DNA of 64,000 bases, taken from NCBI GenBank assembly GCA_013397115.1, contig VWZW01001654.1, positions 310,001-374,000 of the forward strand. Reading direction: 5' to 3'. Shown here piece after piece: positions 24,372 to 36,251 of the stretch (positions within the stretch are counted from its first letter, which is position 1; the number at the start of each line of letters is the position of its first letter). The notes under the pieces are model-generated. The model made no database searches. It worked only from the letters and a program-made list of their open reading frames with translations, and had not been told where the DNA came from. A program made the position numbers and the translations under genes. The DNA is from Edolisoma coerulescens (Eukaryota > Chordata > Aves > Passeriformes > Campephagidae).

Positions 24372-27300
24372 GTAAGGAGGATAAAGAAGGCCTCTGAAGG
24401 CTTACAAAGCAGGTTAAACACTTACAACCTCCATTGAAACTGTCTGGCCTTTCTCTTCTTGAAAGAACCATTCCCAATTGTACTTGTTCTTCACATTTGA
24501 ATTGCAGTGTAAAGGTGTAATGGGATGATCAATGGAGTTTTGTTTTATAAATCCTCTGGAAAACTATTTTCCTAGCAAGCTTTCCTTTGCAGTGTCTTTT
24601 TAAAATTCATACGAGTATTCTGGGGTGTTGGGTATTTTAATGTCTGTAAAAGAAGCTAAAATATAAGGCTTAGTCATCTGATCAAACTGGAAGGCTTCTC
24701 ACTTTTTTAGTCTTGAGGGCAAATAAGTGTTCTCTACCAGCTGCTGAAACCAGATGCACATGAGGCCCAGAGGTGCACATAATCCTTTAAAAAGCCAAAT
24801 ATACCAATGACTTTAGGCATCTTCATTTCTGAAATTTCTTAGCTGGACTTCTGGGGCAGCATAAATGTAAAAAATTCTGGGAACAATTTTTACCATAAGG
24901 TGCTGTTAAAAAGGGCTTCGTTCCAATTCTAAGAACGTTACTCCTGATGAGCTTGGAGGTCTTCCACTATATGAATAAAGACTCATCCTGCGGAAGTGAC
25001 AATACCAAAACTTGTCCCCCACAATTTCATGACTGCAGTTCCACGGAAAAAGCTAGCTTTTGTGATAAAGACATTTGATGTTGTCATCTCAGTAAAAGGT
25101 ACTATGAAATGTATATAACCTAAGTGGTATCATGATATGGAGAAATGTACAATGCTGTACTTCAGGCCACGCATAAATCCAGCCATTATAGCTGAAAGGT
25201 CAATGATAATTAATTTTCCTAGCTTTGGACTGTTTCATTTGAAAGTTCTGTGCAAAGACATCCATTGGAGATTTAAAAGATGTGTTAATGTGCTATGCTG
25301 TGCAGATCTACACTAAGCAGTACTGAGATGGCTTATACACTGCAGGAAGTGAAACAAGCTTGGGGATTTGCTCATATTTACAATAGACATTTATTTACTT
25401 AGTATGTTCTTTCTTGTGTAGGGTGAAAAGGTTACATATGTCTTCAGGTGATAATGGACAAATTATTTAATTAATGGAGTGATTTTGCTCCAAATCAGAA
25501 GGTCAAGAATCTTTGCCCAGTGTGTGGGAAAGAACGATACTCAGAGTGATTAACACCCAGAGGAAATTTGAGTTTATTTTGGCTGGTCTATAGTTAATTC
25601 CCTTGGCTAAAGGAATGCCCGGCTCCATGACAGTCATCATTTCTAGAGCTTAACTTTGAATAGCAGTTACTGGTCACACATGTTGGACTTGTCAACTCTT
25701 GTTTCAGAAACAGGATGTAAATTGGTACAGAGGTAAACTATAGTATTTGGGGGTTTTGTTTCTACTTTATTGTTGTTGAAAGACTCCATTTTTTAAAAAA
25801 AGGAAATACAGGAAAGTTCTTGGTATAAGTCTGTTTGTATGAATTAAGAGAGTTCATGCCACACTACTTGTTATATGGGCAGAAGAAGTTTGACAGATAG
25901 AGGTAAGGAGAATGGGGAAAACAAATTCCTATGTCTCAGAAGGGTACAAGGAACATCAACTCTCCAAATCCTAATTATAGAACTAATGAACTGAGTCATA
26001 GTATCTCAGAAAATATTTAAGGGAGATGGTATAAAAGATCAAAAGCCATAAAAGCCTCCAGAATAGGTCAGAATGAGGGAGATAAATTGCTAGTGTTCTT
26101 GCACTAGCAGAAAATTATGTGGGGGAAATTGCAGATGATAGTAGGAAGTGGACAATGCTCATACTAAGAAAGGCTGCTCCATAAAACAATCTAAATCCCC
26201 AAATCTGACCTGGGAAGTTTCTGCCCAGACTTCAGATGTATTATCAGTTTAACTTTGAGCATGTAAAATGCATTGACCACATTTTCCAAAGATTCAGAGC
26301 ATTTTATTTCAGTGGATGAAATAATTCACAGATGTTTTACCATGCCAAAACTTGGCTGTGGTTTTAAGCATTATTTCAAAGGTTTGATACACGGTTGTAT
26401 TTTTAACATTTAGCAGATTTATTTTATCTTTTAAATGCAAATGTGCTGAGGCAGGAATCCTGGACTTGGGTCAGTCTATGGTCTGTTACCTTTCCATATG
26501 TCCACACTGCAACTGAGGAATTTATTATTCAGCTTGTTTGGGTGGTGACCTCCAATTCTTCCTACCTAACAACACAGGCAGTTCTACTTTCATGTCAGCC
26601 ACTATATGTCCCTTATTCACCTCAGGGGCAAGACACAGTCTAAATCAATTTATGCTGCTGGTTTTCTAATACCTGTTTATACTTCCCTCCAGAGTGCCCA
26701 GAAGTTCAGTAAAGCCTTCCTGCAGTTAAGTGGAAAGCATCAGGGAACAGCTCAGATGCAGAAAACACAGCAATTGCCCCAACAAAACTTAGGAACAAAC
26801 ACAGGAACTTCAGTCTGAAAACTGGTGTGAAAAAACAATGGAGTGGAAGTTTTAAATACCTGAGTTGAACATACATTTATCTACCTTACTTAATTGGATT
26901 TCAGATGTCTGGGTCTAAATCTGTGGCTTATTACTTTTATCAGAGAAGGGAGGAGATATAAAAGAAGGGACCTGCAGAATCATGCCTTTCCCAAAAATGC
27001 CTTGCATAGCTAATCTTTATCATCTGTGCAATCTGTCTTCAAATGATGTATGGGTTGACATACAGAGCTGAAACCTCCTGGTGCTGTGTTGGATATTCAC
27101 TTAACTAAGGAAGAAAAGTGATGGGAAGGCTTTAAATAGATTGTGTTAAAAGAAGTGTTGTATCATAGGTTTGATCTGGGCAGAATACAGAATTATGAAA
27201 ATAATATTGAGCATTTGCTGTTCTCTGAGAAGTCAGGGTTAGTGAAGGATTACTGTGTTAGTGTTTCAGCAAGGTCTAATACAGCATGAGGAAACAGGGT

Positions 27301-27630
27301 GCAGAGAAAAGGCATCTTCAATAGGTTTGATATTTTAAAGAGAATTTAAAAAAAACTCACACTAGCCTTAAATCCAATAGTACTCTTAGTTTGTTGTGTT
27401 CCCTCCTCACCCTTATTTAAAAAGATTAAAATGGAAGTGTTTGTTTTTTTAAGACAGGAATAGTATTTACAAAATGAGACAGCAAAAGACTGTGCTGCCT
27501 ATGAAAGACATACCTTTTAAAACCAACTTCTACAGGGAATCCAAATGTGATATTCCACAGATTTTTAAAGAACCCGTTTATAGGCATTTGCTTATAATTA
27601 AACATTTGCAAGAAATTCAGTGACCCATTT

Positions 27631-28434
27631 GATATACGTGAGGGAAGGGATACCATCCAGAGGGAGCTTGACAGGCTTGAGGAGTAGACCAATGTGAACT
27701 TAATCAAGTCAGGACAATGCCCAGTATCAGTACAAACTGAGGGATGAATGGATGGAGAGCAAGGCTGAAGAGAAGTACTTCAGGATACTGGTGCATGAGA
27801 AGCTGGACATGAACTGACAATGTGTCCTTGCAGCCCAGAAGGCCGACTGCTTTCTGGGCTGCATCAAAAGCAGGTCGATGGAGGTGTTTTTGCCCCTCTA
27901 TGCTGGTAAGACCCCACCTGGAGCACTACATCCAGGTCTGGGGTCCTCAAAACAGGAAAAACATGGACCTGTTTGAGCAGATCTGGAGGAGGGGTCACAA
28001 AAATGGTCAGAGGGGTGGAGCATCTCTGCTGTGAGAACAGGCTGGGAGAATTGGGATTGTTCAGCCTGGAAAAAGAAGGCTCAGAGAAGACTTTATTGTG
28101 GCCATTCAATAATTAAAGGGGACCTACAAGAAACCTGAAGAGGGTCTCTTTTGCAAGGGTGTGCGGTGATAGGACAAGGGACAACACTTTTAAATTGTAA
28201 GAGGGTGAATTTAGGTTGGCTATAAGGACAAATTTTTTTGTAAGGCTGGTGAGATACTCAAACAGGTTGTCCAGAGAAGTTGTGGATGTTCCATCATAAG
28301 AAGTGTTCAAGGTCAGGCTGGATGGGACTTTGAGCAATGTCATCTATTGATGTTGGTGCCCATAGCAGGGGTGTTGGACTATATGAGCTTTGGTTTGGGT
28401 TGAAAAGACTTTCATTCTATGGTTCTATGATTTT
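27631..28434 (+). mobile_element. CR1 LINE fragment, about 0.8 kb with intact 3' tail
   Basis: Contains the end of CR1 ORF2 and the 3' UTR. The frame around 27900-28010 still reads VRPHLEHYIQVWGPQ, close to the conserved RPHLEYCVQFW-type motif at the ORF2 C-terminal end. The nucleotide words GCAGCCCAGAAGGCC (27831) and 'TTCATTCTATGGTTCTATGA' (28411-28430) support it. Frameshifts and stops make it a dead copy; 5'-truncated. Confidence 0.92.
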
Positions 28435-31052
28435 TTTTTCTTTTTTGTTTGTTTAGGTCATGTTTTAAGCAATATGAGATTCCCTCTTTTAATAAGGCAT
28501 TCTAATCTTGATTAAACCATACATGACTGCATTCCAGGAAGTGTACTGATTTAATGGAAATTCTCTGGATATACTGCACTTTTGTGATGGGAGGCTTTTG
28601 ACAATATAGTCACTGACAACGGGGATACCTATGCCTTATCCCGTTAGCTACTGGCTTCTTTTGTAGTCCATGGATATAGTTACTTCAGAAATAGGACTTT
28701 TCTTTGCACTAAAACCATACAAAACTACAAGATAAATTGCTTCTTTGACATGCTTATTGAGTAGGAAAAGATCCCAGGATTACAAGGATCTTGTCATCTG
28801 TAGGCTTCTGTATTTTGGACACCTCTACTTCATTAGATGAACTGAAATTTAGTATCATTTAGAGGGGGCTTTGTTTTCCCTGACACCTGTCATGGCCCAT
28901 TCAAAGATGGCTGTATAAGACATGCAGCAAAATCTTGCTTTATGTTGTTTTTCTGATCCACAGTCAGGTGAGATGAATTTCAGCCTTTATAGAGAGTGAC
29001 CAGCTAAGGTTAGCTGAGTGGTACTGCAGTCTCCTGGCAGCCAGGGATGATTTCTTCACCAGAAGTCACACTACAGCTTATTTGAAGTGCTCAATGATAT
29101 TTAGTCACAGTGAACTGAGTGAGGGTCCAAACTGACAATTTAATTTCAAAAGTGTTGACACTCAGAAGCATTTCTCCCATCCAGAATATAATTATGGTTG
29201 AGACTTTTATTCCACCCTGGAGAAGTACTAATGGGAATCTTACCTGAGGAAGGAAATGTTGCTTCTTCATACCATACATTTTTATCTTCATAAACCAGGA
29301 CTGCAGTCATGAATATCTCGGGTCTTTTTACACTCATTCCCATTATTTCACATTTTCCTGTGTATTCTATTTCTGAAACTCCACATTTCCCACTTCCCAA
29401 TCTTGCCCACACTTAAATTCTTGGTCAGATTTTCCTGAAGGTGAGAAGCTTTTGGCATACTCAGTGCCTGTGTCCACATTAAGAAGTCATGCTGGACCAG
29501 TTAACAGCAGATCAGGAGAATGAAATGATTGATGCAGAGAACCAAATATCCAGACTGTGCACATTTTGCTCCCATACTGTACCTTATAGTCAGGGCAGCC
29601 TGAGGACTTCATTAGCAGCAGAAGGTCATTATTAAGTGCTCATCTAGAGCTCATCATCTGTGCTATTTTGTCTGAGAGGATGAGCCTTCATGCACTCCAG
29701 CATTAGTCAGAGATGTGAAACCAAGCCTGATTAATGGAGAGGATTGGGAGGTTGCTTAAAAACGTTCTCATGACCTGAACTAAAACACTGCTGGGAAGAC
29801 ATGCAGCAAGAACAGCTTCTGCTTTGCAAGGGCACAGATATCCTTGAATTAGCATTTGTACTGCTCATTTCCCTAATGCGGCTTTCCAAGCCAGGCTCCT
29901 CCTGAGTGATGGTGCTAACAATGCAGATACAGCTAATGAGCAAGCCACGCTCAGAGGCTCATAGGGCACAATGCTGTGACTGTCCCTCAAGTGAGGAGGT
30001 TAAGTTGTACACGAGTGAACTTGGGTATTCTGAGCACCGTTAAAATGATGAAGGGCAGGCTTAGTATGAGGAAGATGGGTTTGGGTCAGGCTGGGAGAGA
30101 GGAGTACTAATGCTAAACAGTGTTATAGTGCTAATCCTTTTAACTTTGTCCCTGGGCTTTGTTGCCAGACCCGTACTGGGGCCTGATTATTCAGATTTTG
30201 CTCTGTCTTCCCAGGCACCCGTTTCGAGCCTAGCTGTTTCTTTCCACTGTTAACAGGGAGCTGAACTGCAAAAGGCAGCTAGTGTTTCTTCAAGGTGGGA
30301 AACAGGTTTTTACTGTTAAAACATTGTAACTCAACCAAAGTTGTGGAATATCTGCTGACCAAGCATATGAATGTGTTTAGGACGTTATACTGCTCAGAAG
30401 TACGGGAGTATTCTATCTGTGTTGCATTATTTCTTATCTTGGCTAACCATGGAAAGATCTCCTCTATAGAAAAGCTCAGGAGTGCATAAAGGCACTGTTG
30501 TTTCTTGGAGTTAGTGAAGCTATGAAACGCATGAACTTTACCCCTTGTCTCTACAAAAGATTTGCCAGTTCTATGAATTTTAAATCCATGGGAAATTTTT
30601 GTTGCCCTTGGCTGCTGGGTTTCAATGGCTAAAACTCTTTTTGAAGTTGTGCTTGAATGCTATTTTCTTTATAGCCTCCAAAATGACACCTTATGTTTTT
30701 CCTGCATTGATAACACTGAGAAAAAGATGAACAAATGTTCCCTGTTCAACCAACCGTCATATATCACCTGATCTGTTTAGCTGCTTGATTGTAATGATTA
30801 AATGCCCATGATTCCAAGATATACTAAAATGTGTTTAGCAGTTTGATGTTTTAAAACCCAGGAATAAAAAGGCAGATGTTATGATCCATGAAGGAATAGT
30901 ACATACAAACTGGGGGTAGGGAGCAATAAAACTGGAACTGTTTCCTTTGTAATGAGCCATGCATGGCAAAGGCTCTAAGGAATGGCCAGCAGCAAAGAGC
31001 TACCTACAGCAATGTAATAATTTTATGTTCCATTAAGGCCTCGTTATTTTAG

Positions 31053-31079
31053 AATTTATACAAATTTATACAAATTTAT
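31053..31079 (+). repeat. Short tandem repeat, period 10
   Basis: Nearly three copies of AATTTATACA in series. Confidence 0.8.
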
Positions 31080-34000
31080 GCTGCAGTAATAATGTTGTAC
31101 AACTCTGGCAAGGAAAACCAAACTTCGAAGAACGGGGCTATCATTTAGAACAACTGCATCTGATTTTTAACTGAGTATTTTGGAGATGAAAGGGACAGAA
31201 CTTTGATTCAGGAAGGAGATGGCAGCATACTGAGCATTGGAAATGTCACAGCACACATGGGAATTTGCAAATGGTGCCTTTTGGCTATGTGACTGTAGCT
31301 TCATTTTTGCTTACTCAAGATGATGGGCAGAAAGAGCGCCCTGTACTTTCAATGTCACGAGACACATATTAAATTGATCTGTTTCTTAAAGACTACTGAG
31401 AACTTAGTCCTCAAAAAAAAAAGTGGATGCAAACTGGATATATAAAAAACATATATTGTCATATGCCTTTTTTGAAAATAAAAGATATAACAGTAAGACA
31501 GTGAAAAAATTAATTTGCCTTCAATTTTGCAATCTGTATTATAAACCAATATCATAACCAAAACCATTCCAAGATATATCCTGTCTATTGAGTCACAAAA
31601 AACCCTAAAGAACCCAGTCTGAGAGAGCAGATAGGTCTCTGCATCATATTTTTTTCTCTAAGGAAAACTGTGACTTGTGTCAGACAACTTATCCACCACT
31701 TCCCCCTTGGAAATCCAACCTTACTATTAGTTTAACTGTCACACATGGTCCTAACTTAAAATACATCAGGTAAAACCCACCAATAATCCTTATGCCCACA
31801 TTTCTGTCTGTAGTGGTGTGTATAGCTTGACAAATACAGAAGTATCTTCAAAGAGGGTGGTGAGAGAACAATGTTGTCAAACGCCAGATTGGCAAAAATA
31901 TGATTTTGTTGATTATTGGAACCATTTTCCCTAACAACATTCTGCTAACCAATTCACTAACCAGTTGTCCCGGAAGAGTCAGCCTGTTCCAGATGCTGTA
32001 CCATCACAGAACTCCTTTCCACTCCCCAAGCATCTGAGAAAGGCAGATAGGAAACCCAAGGGAGGTTTGATAACATTGACCATAAAAAGACACCCTTTTC
32101 CTCTATATCTTAACTATATATTTTTACAATGTCATTTTTCTGATATAAACAAAAACTTGCTTCTGAAATATTTAAGTAAGTTAAAAGCAGGCCCTCATTT
32201 TTTAAAATATGAAGTAGTAGAATAGAAGTATATATGTGAGAATGCTTTAAAAGATTGTGTGTTCAAAATTTTTTGTCCTGAGAACAAGCACCGTTCAATG
32301 TACTGGGGATCTTTACCAAATGAGAAACTGATTGTGAGAACTGCTATACTTCATCTGCTACAATAGGGTGATGTTTGTCTTCAAAATAGACAGAAGAAAT
32401 CTTTTCAAGCCCTTGAGTACAGGTCTGACTCAAAGTAAAGAAAGATATTTATCAGAGAATCTCAAGTGGATGGTGAAGTATTATGCTTTGAATTGTTTAT
32501 ATTCTCCTCTCTCTCCTTATATTATTTTAAACTCTGTTTTGCTTGGCATCTGAAATAGAATATCCATGTTCCTGATGCAACATGAACATATGTGACATGG
32601 AGTTTTTCTTGTCTGACTTTTTAGCGGAGCTACAAATGTAGCTGAAAAATTTACATCACTCACTTATTGAGGGCTCAGGTTTCATATGTCTGATTTACAC
32701 TGTTCAGACCATTAGTGGTGGCACAGACAGGGATAATTCTGTTCATAATACCGTCAGACCCTCTTACTTGTGTATAAGACCTGAATAATATAATTTACTT
32801 TATTGATTTTGGTAAGTGAAAATCATTCTGAGTGTTTTGGTCAGTCACTTACTTTGAAATTTTTCACTGTGTAGTTCTCATTTCAAGGATCCCTCACACA
32901 GGAAGTATTTGGGGGTTTTGTTGCTTTTTCCTTGTATGCACATAATATGAATTTTTCACACAAGTGAAAGGAGTAACATCTAAAGATAGGCTGATAATAC
33001 CATGTAGTTATTTATGTGGTTCATAATTATAAACCACTTTGATCACATTTTGATTTTGTACAAATGGTCTAGGCCACCTTCCACCTAGAGACAGTTGCGA
33101 AGCCCACTTTGACTTCATAATAAAGCACTCAGGAAGACAAGGACTGTGTTTTTCAGAATCATGTTTTTGTGCTTTCATTTCCAGGAAATGTTAATTCTTA
33201 GGACTTCATAACACAAGTACAAATATAATACAAAACCATAGATCTGAATAATACGTGGGGGTTTTTGAGTATTAGCCCTTCAACATTGCAAAATAATTTA
33301 CAATAATATAAGTGCTGAAGGGAATAGAGTTTCTTTGCTAAAGATATTCTGTGCTCTAGGTGTGAGATAAAATCCCAGCATGAATGCACAGCAAAATGAA
33401 GTATTAACTTTCTTTGCTTCCTAAAGAGTTCAAAATGTTTCACTCCTGTGGGATTTCATGTGAGTGGTGCTGGATGTTTATTCTACACCATTCTATTCAC
33501 CTTTGAAAAGCTTAGGTTATAATCTGATTTAGGTGACAATTGAAAGAGCTCAGCAGTCTCAGTTTAGTTCCTTTTTTATTAAATCACCATCAGACTCTTA
33601 ACACGGTGCTGATCATGGCAATAACAGACTCATTTTGAGGCATACTGGCACTAATGGAGTAAAAGAGGCACAGAGTATAAACTTGGCTTTAAAAAAAAAT
33701 GAAATCCAGCAAATTCCTTCCTTTTAAACAGCACAAAGATTTAAGGAAATTTTGCAAAGTCAAACCCTACCTAATGCATGGGATGCCTTTATTCTCATAG
33801 ATGATAGATAATTCTGCATTAGAAATGGCAAAGATACTGATACTGCTGGAAAAATATTCCTCAGCAGGAAGAACTGTGTTATGGTAAAAGTGATTTGCAT
33901 TATGATAAGTGGCTTATTAAAGATATCAGTGTAGCAGAATCTGGCCAGGTGGTATAATGTTAGGTGTGGCCATTGAGTCAGAAACTATGCTAGATTAAGG

Positions 34001-34772
34001 AGATGCTGACTTTGATTAACGTCTTCAATCATCTATTTACGTCTGATCCATCCCAAAGTTGTAATAGACATGATAGGGTATAATAAAGATCTGCAGTAAT
34101 AAAATAAATAATTACTATCAGTTGATCTAGGAATAAGCAAAAGTGTTGCCTTAAGGAATAAAGGCAACAGCAAAGACTTTATTAGAAGGAAATTTCTCAT
34201 CCTGCATTATTGCATTTCTGAAAAGAAGAGTCAGTTCTAGTTTTTTAAAAATGCTGTGCCAGTTACTTCCATTTCTGTAATGATCTGTGGATCAAAAACT
34301 ATGCATTGCAGCCATCAGTAAAGTTTTTTGAAAGATACAGGCTAGAAACAGCAGAAGAAAAAAGTTTTGAGTCTAGCACTTCAAGGGGCTAATGTGTTTT
34401 AAAGCTACTACTCAAGTAGACCATAGCTTAATCCCTGTGCTGCCAGTCAAGATAGTGATTAAAAATCATCCATTCAGGCAATTGCTTCTGGGTGTTGATG
34501 TGCCAGGTTGTGGGGGTGGAGTTAAGGGGGTGGAGAAGAGGAAGGTTTATGAATGTATGGCTCATGTTTGACCAGCTGAATTTCAAAAAGAAGGAGGGGA
34601 AAAGAGGGGAAAAACTCAGCTTGCTCCCGGAAGGAGAAAAAAGAGAGAACAAAGCTTCCTTCAGTAAACTCAGCCAGTCTTACAATCATAATTTCTGAGT
34701 TCCTCAAAAGAGAGCTCCCCCCTATCACTACTCTAAAGAGAAAACAAGATTGTGAAATCAAAAGTCAGCACT

Positions 34773-34794
34773 GGGGGGAGGGGAGGGGAAGGGG
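34773..34794 (+). other. G-quadruplex-forming motif
   Basis: Four G runs of at least four (6, 4, 4, 4) separated by one- or two-base A loops: G6-A-G4-A-G4-AA-G4. The motif is on the strand that would be the RNA-like strand if this lies in a MID1 intron. Confidence 0.7.
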
Positions 34795-35394
34795 AAGGAA
34801 GCTTGTAAATGAGACAGGGTTTATACTGAAATAATAACCTTAGCAGTGATAGCAGGGTTTCTGGTGAACCACTTGGCGGACTTTTTAATCTGTCTTCTTA
34901 GATGCCGAATGTAGTTTTTAAAGCAGGTTCTTTATGTCAAAGGAGATTACCATTGGTGACAGAATAACATATTCTTGAATGTGAATATGGAGAAAAAAGT
35001 CGTTTTCCCCATCTCCTCTGCTGGTAATTCTGATATATAATGCTATATTATTTGCTTGTTTATTGTGTAGATTTGTTTGTATACAATTACTCCTAAATTA
35101 CTTTAAAAAATCAGTGTGGAGAAAAAACACTTTTTCTCTTGTTATGTAAAAAAAGAGCCACTGAGGATAGCATTAAATCTTCTTTCAACATTAAACATTT
35201 AAGTAACTGTTGGCTGTGCTGCTGCCTTTTGAATTCATGCATGGCTACTGAAATATTTCATCTCTCAGGGTTTCTTACACATCTCATCCATGTTAATGTG
35301 GGGAAAATATTTCAGTTTCTCATCTTTTACAGAGAGTATCTCATTGAATGGCTGGTACACTCAGCTCCCTGAGCAGGGATGTTATTACCCTGAG

Positions 35395-36251
35395 AGGGTA
35401 ACGTGGCACGTACATTGGTGCCAGTGGAGCACCAAGTGAAGCAGATCATCTTGAGTGCCATCACGTGGCACGTACAGGACAACTGGGGGATCTGGCCCAG
35501 CATGGGTTTAGGAAAGGCAGGTCCTGTTTGACCAACCTGATCTCCTTCTATGACAAGGTGACCTGCCTTGTGGATGAGGGAAAGGCTGTGGATGTTGTTT
35601 ACCTGGTCTGCAGTAAAGGTTTGACACTGTTTCCTATGGTAACCTCCTGGAGAAACTGGCTGTCCATGGCATGAACAGGTGCACTCTCCTCTGGGTAGAA
35701 AAACTGTCTGCATGACCAGCCCAGAGAGCGGTGGTGAATGGAGTTCATCCAGCTGGGGGACAGTCACCAGTGACATTTGCTAGGGCTCAGTACTGGGGAC
35801 AGTTCTGATATATGTATCAATGACCTGGATGAGGGGATTGAGGGCACCCTCAGTCAGCTTGCAGATGACACCTAGTTGGGCAGGAGTGTTGATCGGCTGG
35901 AGGATGGAAAGGCTCTGCAGAGAAACCTGGACAGGCTGGATTGATGAGCTGAGGCCAATGGTATGAGGTTCAACAAGACGAAGTGTTGAGTCCTGCACTT
36001 CAGTCACAACAATCTTTAGCCACGCTAGGGGAGGTTTAGGTTGGACATGAGGAAGAAGGTTTTCACAGAAGGGGTGTCTGGGTGTTGGAATGGGCTGCCC
36101 AGGGAGGTGGTGGAGCCACCATCCCTGGACGTGTTTAAGGAAAGACTGGATGTGGCACTCAGTGCTATGGTCTAGTGGACAATGTGGTGTTGGGCCAGGT
36201 TGGACTCGATCTCAAAGGTCTTTTCCAACCTAATGGATTCTGTGATTCTGT
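35395..36251 (+). mobile_element. CR1 LINE fragment with reverse-transcriptase remnant and internal deletion
   Basis: The frame around 35497-35610 reads QHGFRKGRSCLTNLISFYDK and continues DEGKAVDVVYL, the reverse-transcriptase region of CR1 ORF2. Later codons recall the DDT-LG segment. Near 36010 the sequence jumps from mid-ORF2 directly to the 3' UTR (GGGGAGGTTTAGGTTGGAC), losing several hundred bases. The 3' end is GGATTCTGTGATTCTGT. The word CACGTGGCACGTACA occurs at about 35463, with a near copy at about 35401, at the 5' end. Inactive. Confidence 0.93.

Larger units (their letters stand above)
23276..27630. other. Non-coding DNA between two CR1 fragments
   Basis: Holds the purine-rich stretch and the exon-like frame near 24300; the rest is featureless AT-rich sequence. 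Confidence 0.6.
28435..35394. other. Non-coding, AT-rich DNA
   Basis: Nothing beyond the period-10 repeat at 31053 and the G-quadruplex motif at 34773. Confidence 0.65.
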
